DNA of 64,000 nucleotides, taken from Photobacterium sp. GB-56 (GTDB lineage Bacteria; Pseudomonadota; Gammaproteobacteria; Enterobacterales; Vibrionaceae). A program made the position numbers and the translations under genes. The stretch's first letter is position 1. Every line of letters starts with the position of its first letter. Below are positions 36,459 to 45,255 of the stretch, piece after piece. The DNA is taken from NCBI RefSeq assembly GCF_003026105.1, contig NZ_PYNW01000003.1:352473-416472 (forward strand), written 5' to 3'. The notes under the pieces were generated by a model. It saw only the letters and a program-made list of their open reading frames with translations, did no database searches and was not told the DNA's origin.

Positions 36459-37640
36459 ATGTTTAAATCGCTCTCTCCAGCCCAATTGGATCCTATTCTT
36501 TCCTTATCGATCGCATATCGAGAAGATCCGCGTGTCAACAAAATAGATTTAGGTATTGGTGTTTACCGCAATAGCCTTGGTGAAACACCGATCATGCAAG
36601 CGATTCAACTTGCTGAGAAACGCTTAATTAAGACACAAACAACAAAATCATACGTGGGGTTAGCGGGTAGTGAAGTCTTCAATCAGTCGATGATGGATCT
36701 TTTACTTTCAGGAACATCGGCACATTCTCGCGCTGCAGCGGTGCAAACACCGGGCGCGAGCGGTGCGTTACGTATGCTTGCTGATCTTATTCAAGTTGCA
36801 CAACCTGATACAACCGTTTGGTTAACCAATCCGAGCTACGTTAATCATAAACCTGTAATGGAAGCAGCAGGTTTAAAGGTGAAGTTCTATCCGTATTTCG
36901 ATCCTGAAACCAAGCAAGTAAATAGCGAGGCGATGCTCAACGAACTGGCTAAAGCAGGCCCTAAAGATGTGGTGTTATTACATGGTTGTTGCCATAACCC
37001 GACAGGTGCTGATATTAGTTTTGCCGATTGGCAAGCGATTACGGCATTGGCAAACAAAAATGGTTTTATGCCGTTTGTCGATATGGCATATCTTGGTTTT
37101 GGCGATGGCTTAGAACAAGATGGTGCTGGCCTTAAGTATATGGCTGACAATACAGAAGAGATGGTTGTCGCGACTTCTTGTTCAAAGAATTTTGGTTTGT
37201 ACCGTGAACGAACGGGTGCTGCGATTATTATTAGTAATAGTCAGCAAGAAGCACAAAAAGCGAAAGGACGTATTCTTACTTTAGCGCGTTCAAGTTATAC
37301 CATGCCACCAGATCATGGTGCGGCTTTAGTTGCTGATATTTTAAATGATCAGAAACTGACAAATATCTGGAAAGATGAATTAGATACCATGCATAGCCGT
37401 ATCTTGACGCTACGCCAAGGGCTAACACAAGCGATACGTCAACGTGGTAGTGAGCAGTTTGATTTTATTGAACAGCATAAAGGTATGTTCTCTGTAACAG
37501 GTTTAACGCCTGAGCAGATTTTAACGCTACGTGAGCAATATGGTATTTATGCGGTAGGAGATGGTCGAATAAATATTGCCGGCTTACAAGAAAAGCATAT
37601 CGACCACTTGGCAGATGCTCTAGTTAGTGTGTCACGATAA
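36459..37640 (+). CDS. Class I aminotransferase, aspartate/aromatic type
   Basis: A 393-residue PLP enzyme of the AspC/TyrB fold. It begins MFKSLSPAQLDPILSLSIAY and shows the Gly/Asn/Pro motif HGCCHNPTGAD, the cofactor Asp/Tyr in FVDMAYLGFGDG and the PLP lysine Lys243 in TSCSKNFGLYRERTG. It exchanges amino groups between an amino acid (aspartate or an aromatic amino acid) and 2-oxoglutarate or oxaloacetate. The substrate cannot be fixed from sequence alone. It is probably controlled by the GntR regulator just upstream, and the proximity to the tyrosine genes makes an aromatic substrate worth considering. Confidence 0.88.
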   Translation: MFKSLSPAQLDPILSLSIAYREDPRVNKIDLGIGVYRNSLGETPIMQAIQLAEKRLIKTQTTKSYVGLAGSEVFNQSMMDLLLSGTSAHSRAAAVQTPGASGALRMLADLIQVAQPDTTVWLTNPSYVNHKPVMEAAGLKVKFYPYFDPETKQVNSEAMLNELAKAGPKDVVLLHGCCHNPTGADISFADWQAITALANKNGFMPFVDMAYLGFGDGLEQDGAGLKYMADNTEEMVVATSCSKNFGLYRERTGAAIIISNSQQEAQKAKGRILTLARSSYTMPPDHGAALVADILNDQKLTNIWKDELDTMHSRILTLRQGLTQAIRQRGSEQFDFIEQHKGMFSVTGLTPEQILTLREQYGIYAVGDGRINIAGLQEKHIDHLADALVSVSR

Positions 37641-37648
37641 TTAATAAT

Positions 37649-37684
37649 AAAGCCTGCATCTATTTTGATTAGTGCAGGCTTTTT
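37649..37684. terminator. Terminator after the aminotransferase gene
   Basis: The stem AAGCCTGCA / TGCAGGCTT with a 14-base loop followed by a T-run, between convergent genes ending at 37640 and 37697. Confidence 0.85.
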
Positions 37685-37696
37685 ACTTATGTTCTG

Positions 37697-38077
37697 TTAT
37701 TTACCGGCAACTTTTGCCGCGAGTAATCCTTGCATTGCGTAGACATTAGTTTTGCCATTAAACTCAAGAGTCAGTGGTTCATGTTGACCAGAAATCCATA
37801 ATTTTAATTCTGCATCTAAATCGAAGTGGCCTTTTGTTTCTACGGCATACATGGTGATCGATTTGTAAGCAATAGAACGGTACTCTACTTTTTTACCTGT
37901 AATACCTTGTTTATCAATAAGGATCAGGCGGTAGTCCGTTAAAATGATCATATCGCGAACAAGTTTGTATGCGAGTTCAATATTTTCGTTTGGACCAAGG
38001 ATGGTTGATAGCTCCTCAGTCGCATCAGCGATACTCATTTCACCAGCGTTGCCTAACAGTGCATTAAAAAGACCCAT
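37697..38077 (-). CDS. PH-domain protein (bacterial bPH type)
   Basis: A 126-residue single-domain protein with the bacterial pleckstrin-homology pattern (YKLVRDMIILTDYRLILIDK, KVEYRSIAYKSITMYAVETK). Such proteins form ring-like oligomers; the molecular role is unknown. There is no signal peptide or membrane segment. It is monocistronic and shares the terminator of the aminotransferase gene. Confidence 0.85.
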   Translation of the reverse strand: MGLFNALLGNAGEMSIADATEELSTILGPNENIELAYKLVRDMIILTDYRLILIDKQGITGKKVEYRSIAYKSITMYAVETKGHFDLDAELKLWISGQHEPLTLEFNGKTNVYAMQGLLAAKVAGK

Positions 38078-38466
38078 GTGTTCTTCCTTTTATCCTTGAT
38101 AACTAAATGATTAATTTATCGATATACTGTTTTCGATTTTAATCGAATTGTGTTTTTTACACTAGCAGAAACATGACAAGGTTTGGGTGAGCTTTTCGTT
38201 AAAAGTCTGGAAAAGTGTTGGATATAAAGGGAAACACATAATAGATATGTAAATGTTCCCTTTAAACATTGGTGGAGCTGTGAGTATCCAATTTCAATTG
38301 GTAACTTCGATACTGACTTCATAGATAGAGGGGGAGCGTAAAATCGTTTTCAGATAATAAAGGTACAGTAAAAGACATTTACGTTAACAGCATACTTTAG
38401 CGCTACCTTTCTGCTCACAACGCAGCGTGAGTGAAACGCTGCGTTTTATGATATTTAAATAGAGGT
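38078..38466. other. Intergenic region with a hairpin
   Basis: About 390 bases upstream of the PH-domain gene and downstream of the aldolase-like gene. A perfect 10-bp stem (AACGCAGCGT / ACGCTGCGTT, 38419-38445) with a short plus-strand T-run probably ends transcription near the aldolase-like gene. No gene is supported. Confidence 0.5.
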
Positions 38467-39573
38467 TTAATCAGAACGACCACGGCCAATAATTGGGAAT
38501 TGATCTATGACTTCACTTCCTCTTACGGCATACAAGGTGTTGAAATTGTTTAGCGTTGTATCGCAATGGCTTGGAAGCAATATGAGTTGTTGGCCTATTT
38601 GTAGTGGTTCATGGTTATTAATGAGGTGAATAATACCATGTTCATCTCCTCCCGATTTGTAACTAAGCATGTCGTCACTTTCTACTTTAGGCATGCCAAG
38701 ATCAATAGAAAGACATTTCATACCTGCATCAATGATCGCTCGCTGTGGGGTAGGGTGGCTAATAACAGTACTTAATACTTTTAGAGTGACATCAAATTGG
38801 TTATTTTGATACTGATCATTTTCATCACCAATATCTTGATAAGTAGTATCCATAAACAAGTAAGAGCCTGCTTGAATTTCACTAAACCCTAGCCCTTGAT
38901 AGGCTTCATATGTGCCCGTTCCACCACCACTCACAATCTCCGGTGCCAGCCCTTTAGGTGTTAATACGTTATTAATGTAATTAAAGAGATCTTCGACGAC
39001 TGTTCTTGCTTGAGTATTTCGCTCTTGATAACCTTTTATATGCTGCAAGTGACCACTGTATGCCTGCAACCCAACATAACTTACACCATCAGAACAGTTA
39101 ATTGTTTCTATTAATGAAATTAAGTCATCACCTATCTCCACGCCACAACGTTGTTGACCACTTTCTACTTCAATCATTAATTCAATACAAATTCCCGCAT
39201 CTGTTGCTGCTTCTGAGATATCGATGATATGTTGCTTATGATCAATTACCTGAATAAAGCGATAGTCGGGATATTGTTGATAAAGTTTGACTAAACGTTG
39301 AATCTTATTTTTTCCGGCTATAGGGGTTGTTATTAGAATATCGTTAATTCCCCCGGCAGCCATAACTTCGGCTTCCCCAAGTTTCGCAGTACATATTCCT
39401 TGTGCTCCTGCATCAATCTGCATTTTCGCTATAGTGGGGCTTTTATGTGCTTTAGTGTGCGGTCTGAGATTTAACTGTAGAGCATTAATACGTTGTTGCA
39501 TTTCGTGTATATTGTTTTTCATTTTGTCGAAATCAACGATCAAAGCTGGTGTGGGGAGTTGAGCGATATTCAT
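38467..39573 (-). CDS. D-threonine aldolase / D-serine dehydratase-like enzyme
   Basis: A 368-residue PLP enzyme with an alanine-racemase-type barrel in its N-terminal two thirds and a DSD1-type C-terminal domain. It starts MNIAQLPTPALIVDFDKMK; the PLP lysine is in LRPHTKAHKS and the metal-binding His/Cys pair in LLPSHCDTT near the C-terminus. The family cleaves D-threonine or D-allo-threonine to glycine and acetaldehyde, or dehydrates D-serine. Which reaction applies is not clear from sequence. It appears monocistronic. Confidence 0.85.
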   Translation of the reverse strand: MNIAQLPTPALIVDFDKMKNNIHEMQQRINALQLNLRPHTKAHKSPTIAKMQIDAGAQGICTAKLGEAEVMAAGGINDILITTPIAGKNKIQRLVKLYQQYPDYRFIQVIDHKQHIIDISEAATDAGICIELMIEVESGQQRCGVEIGDDLISLIETINCSDGVSYVGLQAYSGHLQHIKGYQERNTQARTVVEDLFNYINNVLTPKGLAPEIVSGGGTGTYEAYQGLGFSEIQAGSYLFMDTTYQDIGDENDQYQNNQFDVTLKVLSTVISHPTPQRAIIDAGMKCLSIDLGMPKVESDDMLSYKSGGDEHGIIHLINNHEPLQIGQQLILLPSHCDTTLNNFNTLYAVRGSEVIDQFPIIGRGRSD

Positions 39574-39888
39574 TGTTAACTTTTCTCTCTTTTTATTTTT
39601 AAGGGAAGCTGTCTTATTTTCGCCCTATTTGTTCTTGATAGCGATAATGAATTTACGAGTATATTTTTTATAGAAGTAATAATCCTTATGAATATAGCTA
39701 CGAACACTTGTGTTCACTGGTTTCGCAAACTTTTTGATGAACTGTTGGGTGTCTGTGGATCAGGATAAGAATAGGAGAAAATGAGGCAGGAAATACAGCT
39801 GGAGAGGATATTTCAACCCAAAGTACTGACGTACTCTGGGAGGAAAGTTCATTCATTACCACAGAAGGAATGTGGATTTTTAAATATA
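39574..39888. other. Intergenic region with an imperfect palindrome
   Basis: About 315 bases between two minus-strand genes. An imperfect inverted repeat (CCCAAAGTAC at 39817 with GTACTCTGGG ending at 39840) lies after the pstS stop and may act in termination, though without a clear T-run. No gene is seen. Confidence 0.4.
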
Positions 39889-40713
39889 TTAAGACATTGC
39901 AATATAGCCTTTATCTTTAATGATTTTTTGTCCTTCTGGCGACATGATCCAAGCTAGGAACTCTTTAGCTGCAGGTTTTAGTTTACCCGGTTGGTTTAGC
40001 ACCAAGAAGGGACGTGAAAGTGGGTAAGTCTTATTCAGTACATCTGCAACAGAAGCTTTATGGCCGTCTACCTCAACTGCTTTTAACGAGTTATCAATAG
40101 AACCTAATGACACAAAACCTATCGCATCTTTGTTATTCGCAACGACTGTTTTTTCAATACCATTACCACTCGCAACTTGTGCGCGTTGGCTGATAGTCGA
40201 CACTTTAACGCCGTTAATTTTTGTGGTTAGTTCCATTAACTCTTCAAACGCACCTCGAGTACCAGAACCATTTTCACGTGTTGTTACAACTACAGGGTCA
40301 CTATTACCACCGACTTGAGACCATTGGGTAACATCACCTTTAAATAATTGCTCGATTTGCGATTTTGTTAGGTTGTTAACCGGGTTTTTTGGGTTAACAA
40401 CAACAGCAATACCGTCACGAGCAATTTCCGTTTCAACCAATCCTGCTTTTTTCTCTTCTGCTGATAGGTTACGTGAAGCCATACCTAGATCATTTACACC
40501 TTCGATTGAAGACTTAATGCCTGCAGTTGAACCCGTACCGTTGATGTCAATAAATACGTCAGGGTGGCTCTTATGGTAGGTTTCACCTAACACTTCCATT
40601 ACCTCTGTAACAGAAGTTGAACCTGATACGGCGATGTGTTCTGCAGCCATAGCCGATGTAGATACTGCCGCAGAACTTAAAATTAATGAAAGTGCAAGAA
40701 GTGACTTAGTCAT
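39889..40713 (-). CDS. pstS: Phosphate ABC transporter substrate-binding protein, PstS-like
   Basis: A 274-residue periplasmic binding protein with a signal peptide (MTKSLLALSLILSSAAVSTSAMA). Phosphate-binding landmarks are AVSGSTSVTEV, DINGTGSTAGI, RNLSAEE and VVTTRENGSGTRGAFEE, as in the short PstS forms of Vibrionaceae. It delivers phosphate to the PstCAB permease, but no pstCAB or phoU genes adjoin it, so it is an orphan copy. No convincing Pho box was found upstream. Confidence 0.88.
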   Translation of the reverse strand: MTKSLLALSLILSSAAVSTSAMAAEHIAVSGSTSVTEVMEVLGETYHKSHPDVFIDINGTGSTAGIKSSIEGVNDLGMASRNLSAEEKKAGLVETEIARDGIAVVVNPKNPVNNLTKSQIEQLFKGDVTQWSQVGGNSDPVVVTTRENGSGTRGAFEELMELTTKINGVKVSTISQRAQVASGNGIEKTVVANNKDAIGFVSLGSIDNSLKAVEVDGHKASVADVLNKTYPLSRPFLVLNQPGKLKPAAKEFLAWIMSPEGQKIIKDKGYIAMS

Positions 40714-40842
40714 GTGTATCCTTTAGGGGCTTAGTTATTTGCTGACTAAGTTAAAGCGACTATGTGACAACTTTGTTTCAAAAAATATTATTAGGAAGCA
40801 AGGTTAGATTCCAATAATGAAATAGTTTTGTTTCAAAAATGG

Positions 40843-41265
40843 TTAAAGTCCACGACGCTTCCAAAATTGCCCTTCATCATTATTGAAAACATTGAAGGTT
40901 TTTTCCGCAATTATGTTGTTATTCATTTCTAATGTCATACGCCACGGGCCAACTTTATTGCTGATGGGAGCCCAAATTGTATCGCCAAGGTAAAAATCCC
41001 AATCATTATTACCAACATAAACATACCCATCGAATGGTTCTAAGACTTCACCGTCGTCATTAGTGATGTTGGGGTGGTAAATGCAGTAATGAACCTTTTC
41101 GCCTTTGGCTTTTTTTATATTAACGGTAAAGCCAAATTCAATATCAATTTCAGCTGGAATGTCTAAGGTAAACTCTTTGATCTTCGGTAGCTTTTTTGAG
41201 TCTGCATCCCAAGTGGTGAAAATGCCGTATGAGTGTAGGTGTATAATAGGTTTATTTTTTGCCAT
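40843..41265 (-). CDS. DUF3859-like protein
   Basis: A 140-residue cytosolic-looking protein starting MAKNKPIIHLHSYGIFTTWD. The start is chosen by the domain boundary; the 19 codons upstream have no ribosome site. The beta-sandwich pattern (YGIFTTWD, EIDIEFGFTVNIKKAKGEKV, GPWRMTLEMNNNIIAEKTF) resembles DUF3859 proteins of Vibrionaceae and Shewanella. Function unknown. It is divergent from the CPBP gene. Confidence 0.7.
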   Translation of the reverse strand: MAKNKPIIHLHSYGIFTTWDADSKKLPKIKEFTLDIPAEIDIEFGFTVNIKKAKGEKVHYCIYHPNITNDDGEVLEPFDGYVYVGNNDWDFYLGDTIWAPISNKVGPWRMTLEMNNNIIAEKTFNVFNNDEGQFWKRRGL

Positions 41266-41434
41266 TGATTGTGGATCTCGTTTGATGAACGGTACGGATG
41301 AGATAACCGAATAATAAATCAAAAAACATTAATTTTCTTTTCAAATTAAGATGTTAGCAAATATTTCTTCAGGGTATGATATGTTTTCTGATAATTTAGA
41401 TGTTAATAACTCTTATTATGAATGGAAATAGTAA

Positions 41435-42259
41435 ATGGAACCAACAGTTTGGATATGGGGTTTACTAGCATGCGCTGTCGTTAGTGGGTTTTATCGTAAA
41501 ACACTATTGACTGCTGTATTAGTTACTTTAGCTTTACTTGCTGCGGTATTTCAAGAGCGGTTATCAATCATTGCTATCGCTGGTGTTGCGATTGGTTTTT
41601 GTGTGGCGTATTTCACCGCGAAGCAAGAAGGGAAGTGGCGTTATGCTGGGTTAAGCTTCATGTTGATTTGGTCTTTAGCGCTTTTTGCTCACGCGATCCC
41701 CGGTTTTGATAATCTACAAGTACTAGATAAGGTGTACGCTAGCCTTGATAGCACACCGTTTACTATGTATTTAAATTTGGATAAACCGTTGGTTTTCTTT
41801 GGTTTGTTATTGGCTTATCCAGCATTGTTAGGGAGTAACAAAACTTGCAATTTTAAAGTACTCGCTTTAGTTGTGATGGGATGCTTGTCGTTATTACCTA
41901 TTGCTGCGGGGTTAGGAGCGTTAAAGTTTTCTTTTTCGACACCACATTGGTTGTGGTTATTTGTATTAAACAACTTGTTGTTTACTTGTGTAGCAGAAGA
42001 AGCACTTTTTCGCGGTTTTATCCAACAAGGTTTATCGAAGCGTTTCGGTTGGGTAATCGGGCTTGTTGTTGCTAGCTTACTGTTTGGATTTGCACATATA
42101 GCTGGTGGCATGTTGCTAGTTGTGTTCGCAGGTCTTGCCGGTTTATGTTACGGCTTGGCTTTCTATCTGACAGGGCGTTTATGGGTAGCTGTGTTAGTAC
42201 ACTTTATGTTTAATTTGACGCATTTGATTTTCTTTACTTATCCGATGTTAGCAAAATAA
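41435..42259 (+). CDS. CPBP-family intramembrane metalloprotease
   Basis: A 274-residue protein with about eight membrane segments. The Abi/CPBP motifs are EEALFRGFI (Glu188-Glu189, Arg193), FGFAHIAGG (His near 219) and HFMFN (near 252-256), which form the membrane-embedded active site shared with Rce1-type proteases. Bacterial members act in bacteriocin immunity or protein maturation; the substrate here is unknown. The ATG has only a weak ribosome site. It ends at a strong terminator. Confidence 0.85.
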   Translation: MEPTVWIWGLLACAVVSGFYRKTLLTAVLVTLALLAAVFQERLSIIAIAGVAIGFCVAYFTAKQEGKWRYAGLSFMLIWSLALFAHAIPGFDNLQVLDKVYASLDSTPFTMYLNLDKPLVFFGLLLAYPALLGSNKTCNFKVLALVVMGCLSLLPIAAGLGALKFSFSTPHWLWLFVLNNLLFTCVAEEALFRGFIQQGLSKRFGWVIGLVVASLLFGFAHIAGGMLLVVFAGLAGLCYGLAFYLTGRLWVAVLVHFMFNLTHLIFFTYPMLAK

Positions 42260-42264
42260 GTAAT

Positions 42265-42292
42265 AAAGCGGTCAGATCAAGGTGACCGCTTT
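42265..42292. terminator. Bidirectional terminator
   Basis: A 10-bp perfect stem (AAAGCGGTCA / TGACCGCTTT) with an 8-base loop, between the convergent CPBP and carboxypeptidase genes. Confidence 0.85.
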
Positions 42293-42315
42293 ATGTATTT
42301 ATTACTGACGAGTTA

Positions 42316-43449
42316 TTAGCGTAAGTGATCCATGACGACTAACACCGCTGCGAGTGTGTCGCTACCAAATGCCACACTTCGCTCTGGTGACCAACCGTAT
42401 AAGCTGTCTGGTTGGTTGTTGTGATCTTTAAATGGCATTTCAATGGTGTAAGAAAGACATTTAAACTCTTCTGCTACCCAGTTAGAGCCGACTGTTAGGT
42501 TTGCTTCACCGGGCTTATCTTTATCGTAACCATGTTCAACTTGGAACTCTGGTGTAATTGTTAGCAGTGCTTGCTTGAACATATTTTCAAGGTTTTCAAA
42601 GCGAGCATCATAAGATGGAATCCCTTCTGAACCCGCAACGAAGTTATAAGGAATCGCTTCATCACCATGAATATCAAGGAAGAGATCCACACCTGTTTCA
42701 AACATTTTTTCACGCACGTAGAAAACTTCTGGACTGTTTTCTAGTGATGGTGTTTGCCATTCACGGTTAAGGTTTACACCAATCGCGTTTAGGCGAAGGT
42801 GACCACGCGCACTACCATCTGGGTTCATGTTAGGCACAATGTAGAAAACGGCTTTTTCAAGTAAAGCACGACCGACAGTATCGGTTTCATCCAGTAAACG
42901 TTGAATAAGACCTTCAGCAAACCATTCAGCCATTGTCTCGCCTGGGTGCTGACGTGCAATCACCCATATTTTCTTTTTATTTTCAGCGGTTGATTCATCA
43001 CCAATAACCAATAGACTCATATCTCGGTTATCAAGTGTGTGGCCTAATGTTTCTAAACGGCAGTTGTAGTGGCTTTGTGCAAGGTGAAGAAGATCTTGAT
43101 GGCGGTCATAGCTGTATGGTGCAAAGTAAGCAAAATACATTGATTCATTTTCAGGGATCACGCTGAAGGTTAATTTATCGCCATCAAATTCAGCTGGAAT
43201 GCGGAACCATTCTTCACGATCGTAAGAAGCAACGACATCATAGCCTTTCCAGCCTTCAGGGTAGGCTGAATTTGCCAGATCTAGGATTGTAAAGTTATGC
43301 GGTTGTTGAGCTTCTGTTTCTAAACGGAAGTGGAACCATTGATGAAGTTCAGAGTTATTATCGTTAGGAATAGTTAACTGAATGTCGTCTTTGCTATCCG
43401 CTTTAACAACGTTAATACTTCCACTTTCAAAGTTACTGAAGATTTTCAT
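42316..43449 (-). CDS. M14-family zinc carboxypeptidase
   Basis: A 377-residue enzyme of the cytosolic-carboxypeptidase-like M14 branch. An N-terminal beta domain (residues about 1-125) precedes the catalytic domain. Zinc ligands are in RQHPGETMAEWF (His, Glu) and LDIHGDEAIP (His); substrate-binding residues are in NPDGSARGHLRLNAIGVNLN and the catalytic Glu in SYTIEMPFKD. No signal peptide is present, so it acts in the cytosol, probably removing C-terminal amino acids from peptides or proteins. It appears monocistronic. Confidence 0.88.
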   Translation of the reverse strand: MKIFSNFESGSINVVKADSKDDIQLTIPNDNNSELHQWFHFRLETEAQQPHNFTILDLANSAYPEGWKGYDVVASYDREEWFRIPAEFDGDKLTFSVIPENESMYFAYFAPYSYDRHQDLLHLAQSHYNCRLETLGHTLDNRDMSLLVIGDESTAENKKKIWVIARQHPGETMAEWFAEGLIQRLLDETDTVGRALLEKAVFYIVPNMNPDGSARGHLRLNAIGVNLNREWQTPSLENSPEVFYVREKMFETGVDLFLDIHGDEAIPYNFVAGSEGIPSYDARFENLENMFKQALLTITPEFQVEHGYDKDKPGEANLTVGSNWVAEEFKCLSYTIEMPFKDHNNQPDSLYGWSPERSVAFGSDTLAAVLVVMDHLR

Positions 43450-43604
43450 TTTTAGTTTCTCATTCTAGGCTTTAATCTCAACTTACCACAAAGATAGTCT
43501 GCCTATGATGTTTTTTCCGTTATAAAACACGGCAATTGATTTGTATGATTAATAAGTAATCAGTCGTTCTACTCAGATTGAAGGACGACTGACGTTGAGC
43601 GCGA

Positions 43605-43925
43605 TTATTTCATTTGTGAATAGTATTCAGAGATATCGGCGATATCTTGATCAGATAAATTTTTAAGTTGGGCTTTCATCATTGACGACATCCCCCCAGT
43701 GCGGCTGTCATTTAAATATGCTTGCATTGAGTTATATAAATACTCTGCATTTTGGCCTTTTAGATTCGGGTAATCTGGGCGTGGTGCAATGCCATTGCTA
43801 CCGTGACAAAAACGGCAGCTCGGCGTTTTTATTTCACCTTGGGTGGCATCACCATCAGGCATTGCCATAAGTGAGCTTGAAAAGAGAAGCGTGATAAGAC
43901 TTGCTGTAAAAAATGAATAGCGCAT
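43605..43925 (-). CDS. Periplasmic c-type cytochrome
   Basis: A 106-residue class I cytochrome c with a signal peptide (MRYSFFTASLITLLFSSSLMA). The single haem motif is CRFCH (Cys37, Cys40, His41), and the distal Met is likely in GGMSSMM near residue 78. It is of the short cytochrome c553/c4-half type that carries electrons in the periplasm. It stands alone, so its redox partner is unknown. Confidence 0.9.
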   Translation of the reverse strand: MRYSFFTASLITLLFSSSLMAMPDGDATQGEIKTPSCRFCHGSNGIAPRPDYPNLKGQNAEYLYNSMQAYLNDSRTGGMSSMMKAQLKNLSDQDIADISEYYSQMK

Positions 43926-44052
43926 AGTTTTTATATGACTGCAAAATGAAAGGTAATTACTATCATAAGCTGTTGTTTATACCATGCAATATTTTGTTAT
44001 TGTTTGATGTAACAATATGTTAGTAACTTTATTCCAAGTAAGTGTTATCACG

Positions 44053-45255
44053 TTATGAAGATTCAATGTTGTCACAAGGTGGACTTTCTAAGCTATTGAC
44101 TAGTGCCTTAATAAATCGCGCGGCTTCTCCTCCCGTACATGCTCGATGATCAAAGGTAATAGAAAGAGGCAGTACTTTTATGGTTTTTACACGTTCGTCT
44201 TCCATGATCACTTTATCCATGATCCGTCCAGCACCAATAATGGCAACTTGCGGTGGTGTCACAACGGGAGTGGCAAAAATACCGGCAATAGCGCCGTAGT
44301 TAGAAAGTGTGATGGTTGCTTTTTGTAATTGATGACGATCTATTTTTCGGCTGCGAATACTGGCAGCGGTACGATCAATCCAGCGTCTGATCCCTTCCTG
44401 ATGATATTGTTCTGCATGATGTAACACAGGCACATACAGGCCATGGCTGCTATCGACAGCAATACCAATATTAACAGTTTTATGTAAACACCTTGTCATT
44501 GTTTCCGCATCAAACCATGCATTAAGCGCAGGCTCTATATGACAGGCGTTATTAATAGCTTTAACTAGATTGACCGTTATGTCGTCATCTTTTTGCCAGT
44601 GATATAAATGTGCTTCTTCAGTCAGAGTGACTGAAGCGACATCATGGTGCGATCGCGTCATATTCTTTGCCATATTACGGCGCGATCCTCTTAATATTTC
44701 AGTCCCTGGTATTTGTTGTTGGTAAGCAAGATAGACATCATTATCAATAATTAAGTGATTAGCCCCAGATCCGGTAATTTCTTTAATATTGACACCTAAC
44801 TTCTGTGCCAATAACCGTGCTGAAGGGGTCGCAATTAATGGATGATGTTGATTAGCAATCGAGTGTAAATTAACGGTTTGATTTGCATCATCACAGATCG
44901 GATCAACATCAACATGTTTATCAAGCTGGGAGATGTTGCCTACAACCGTAGCCGAAGAGGATCTGTGATTTGCAGAGCTTGGACTGATTTTTTCTGGCAG
45001 TACGCTCGCAGTATTCGCGAGTAACTCATCGATTTCTAGCAAGCATTGACCAATATTAATAACATCGCCTTCGTTACCATAACGATGGACAATTTTTCCA
45101 CTATAAGGTGCAGGAACATCAACCGTTGCTTTTGCTGTCTCTACAGTGACGACCACTTGATCGGTTTTCACAGTATCGCCAATATTAATATGCCATTGCA
45201 CAATTTCTGATTCAGCCAGACCTTCACCAAGATCGGGTAATGTGAATGCTTTCAT
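44053..45255 (-). CDS. bkdB: Branched-chain 2-oxoacid dehydrogenase E2 (acyltransferase)
   Basis: A 400-residue dihydrolipoamide acyltransferase. An N-terminal lipoyl domain carries Lys42 in VETAKATVDVPAP. A peripheral subunit-binding domain follows at about 140-178 (ATPSARLLAQKLGVNIKEI), and a catalytic domain ends with the active-site motif SITFDHRACTGGE. ATG 45255 is chosen for the GGAGG site. It overlaps the E1 beta stop as ATGA. It transfers the acyl group to CoA in breakdown of Leu, Ile and Val. Assignment to branched-chain rather than acetoin or pyruvate substrates rests on overall resemblance. Confidence 0.88.
   Translation of the reverse strand: MKAFTLPDLGEGLAESEIVQWHINIGDTVKTDQVVVTVETAKATVDVPAPYSGKIVHRYGNEGDVINIGQCLLEIDELLANTASVLPEKISPSSANHRSSSATVVGNISQLDKHVDVDPICDDANQTVNLHSIANQHHPLIATPSARLLAQKLGVNIKEITGSGANHLIIDNDVYLAYQQQIPGTEILRGSRRNMAKNMTRSHHDVASVTLTEEAHLYHWQKDDDITVNLVKAINNACHIEPALNAWFDAETMTRCLHKTVNIGIAVDSSHGLYVPVLHHAEQYHQEGIRRWIDRTAASIRSRKIDRHQLQKATITLSNYGAIAGIFATPVVTPPQVAIIGAGRIMDKVIMEDERVKTIKVLPLSITFDHRACTGGEAARFIKALVNSLESPPCDNIESS

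Noticed and set aside
38116..38322. 68-codon minus-strand open frame upstream of the PH-domain gene
   Set aside because: No ribosome site, odd composition and no domain; it looks like a chance open frame.
40714..40800. Pho box upstream of pstS
   Set aside because: TTGTCAC and TTAGTCAG half-sites occur on the minus strand, but spacing and sequence do not match two CTGTCAT repeats 11 bases apart.
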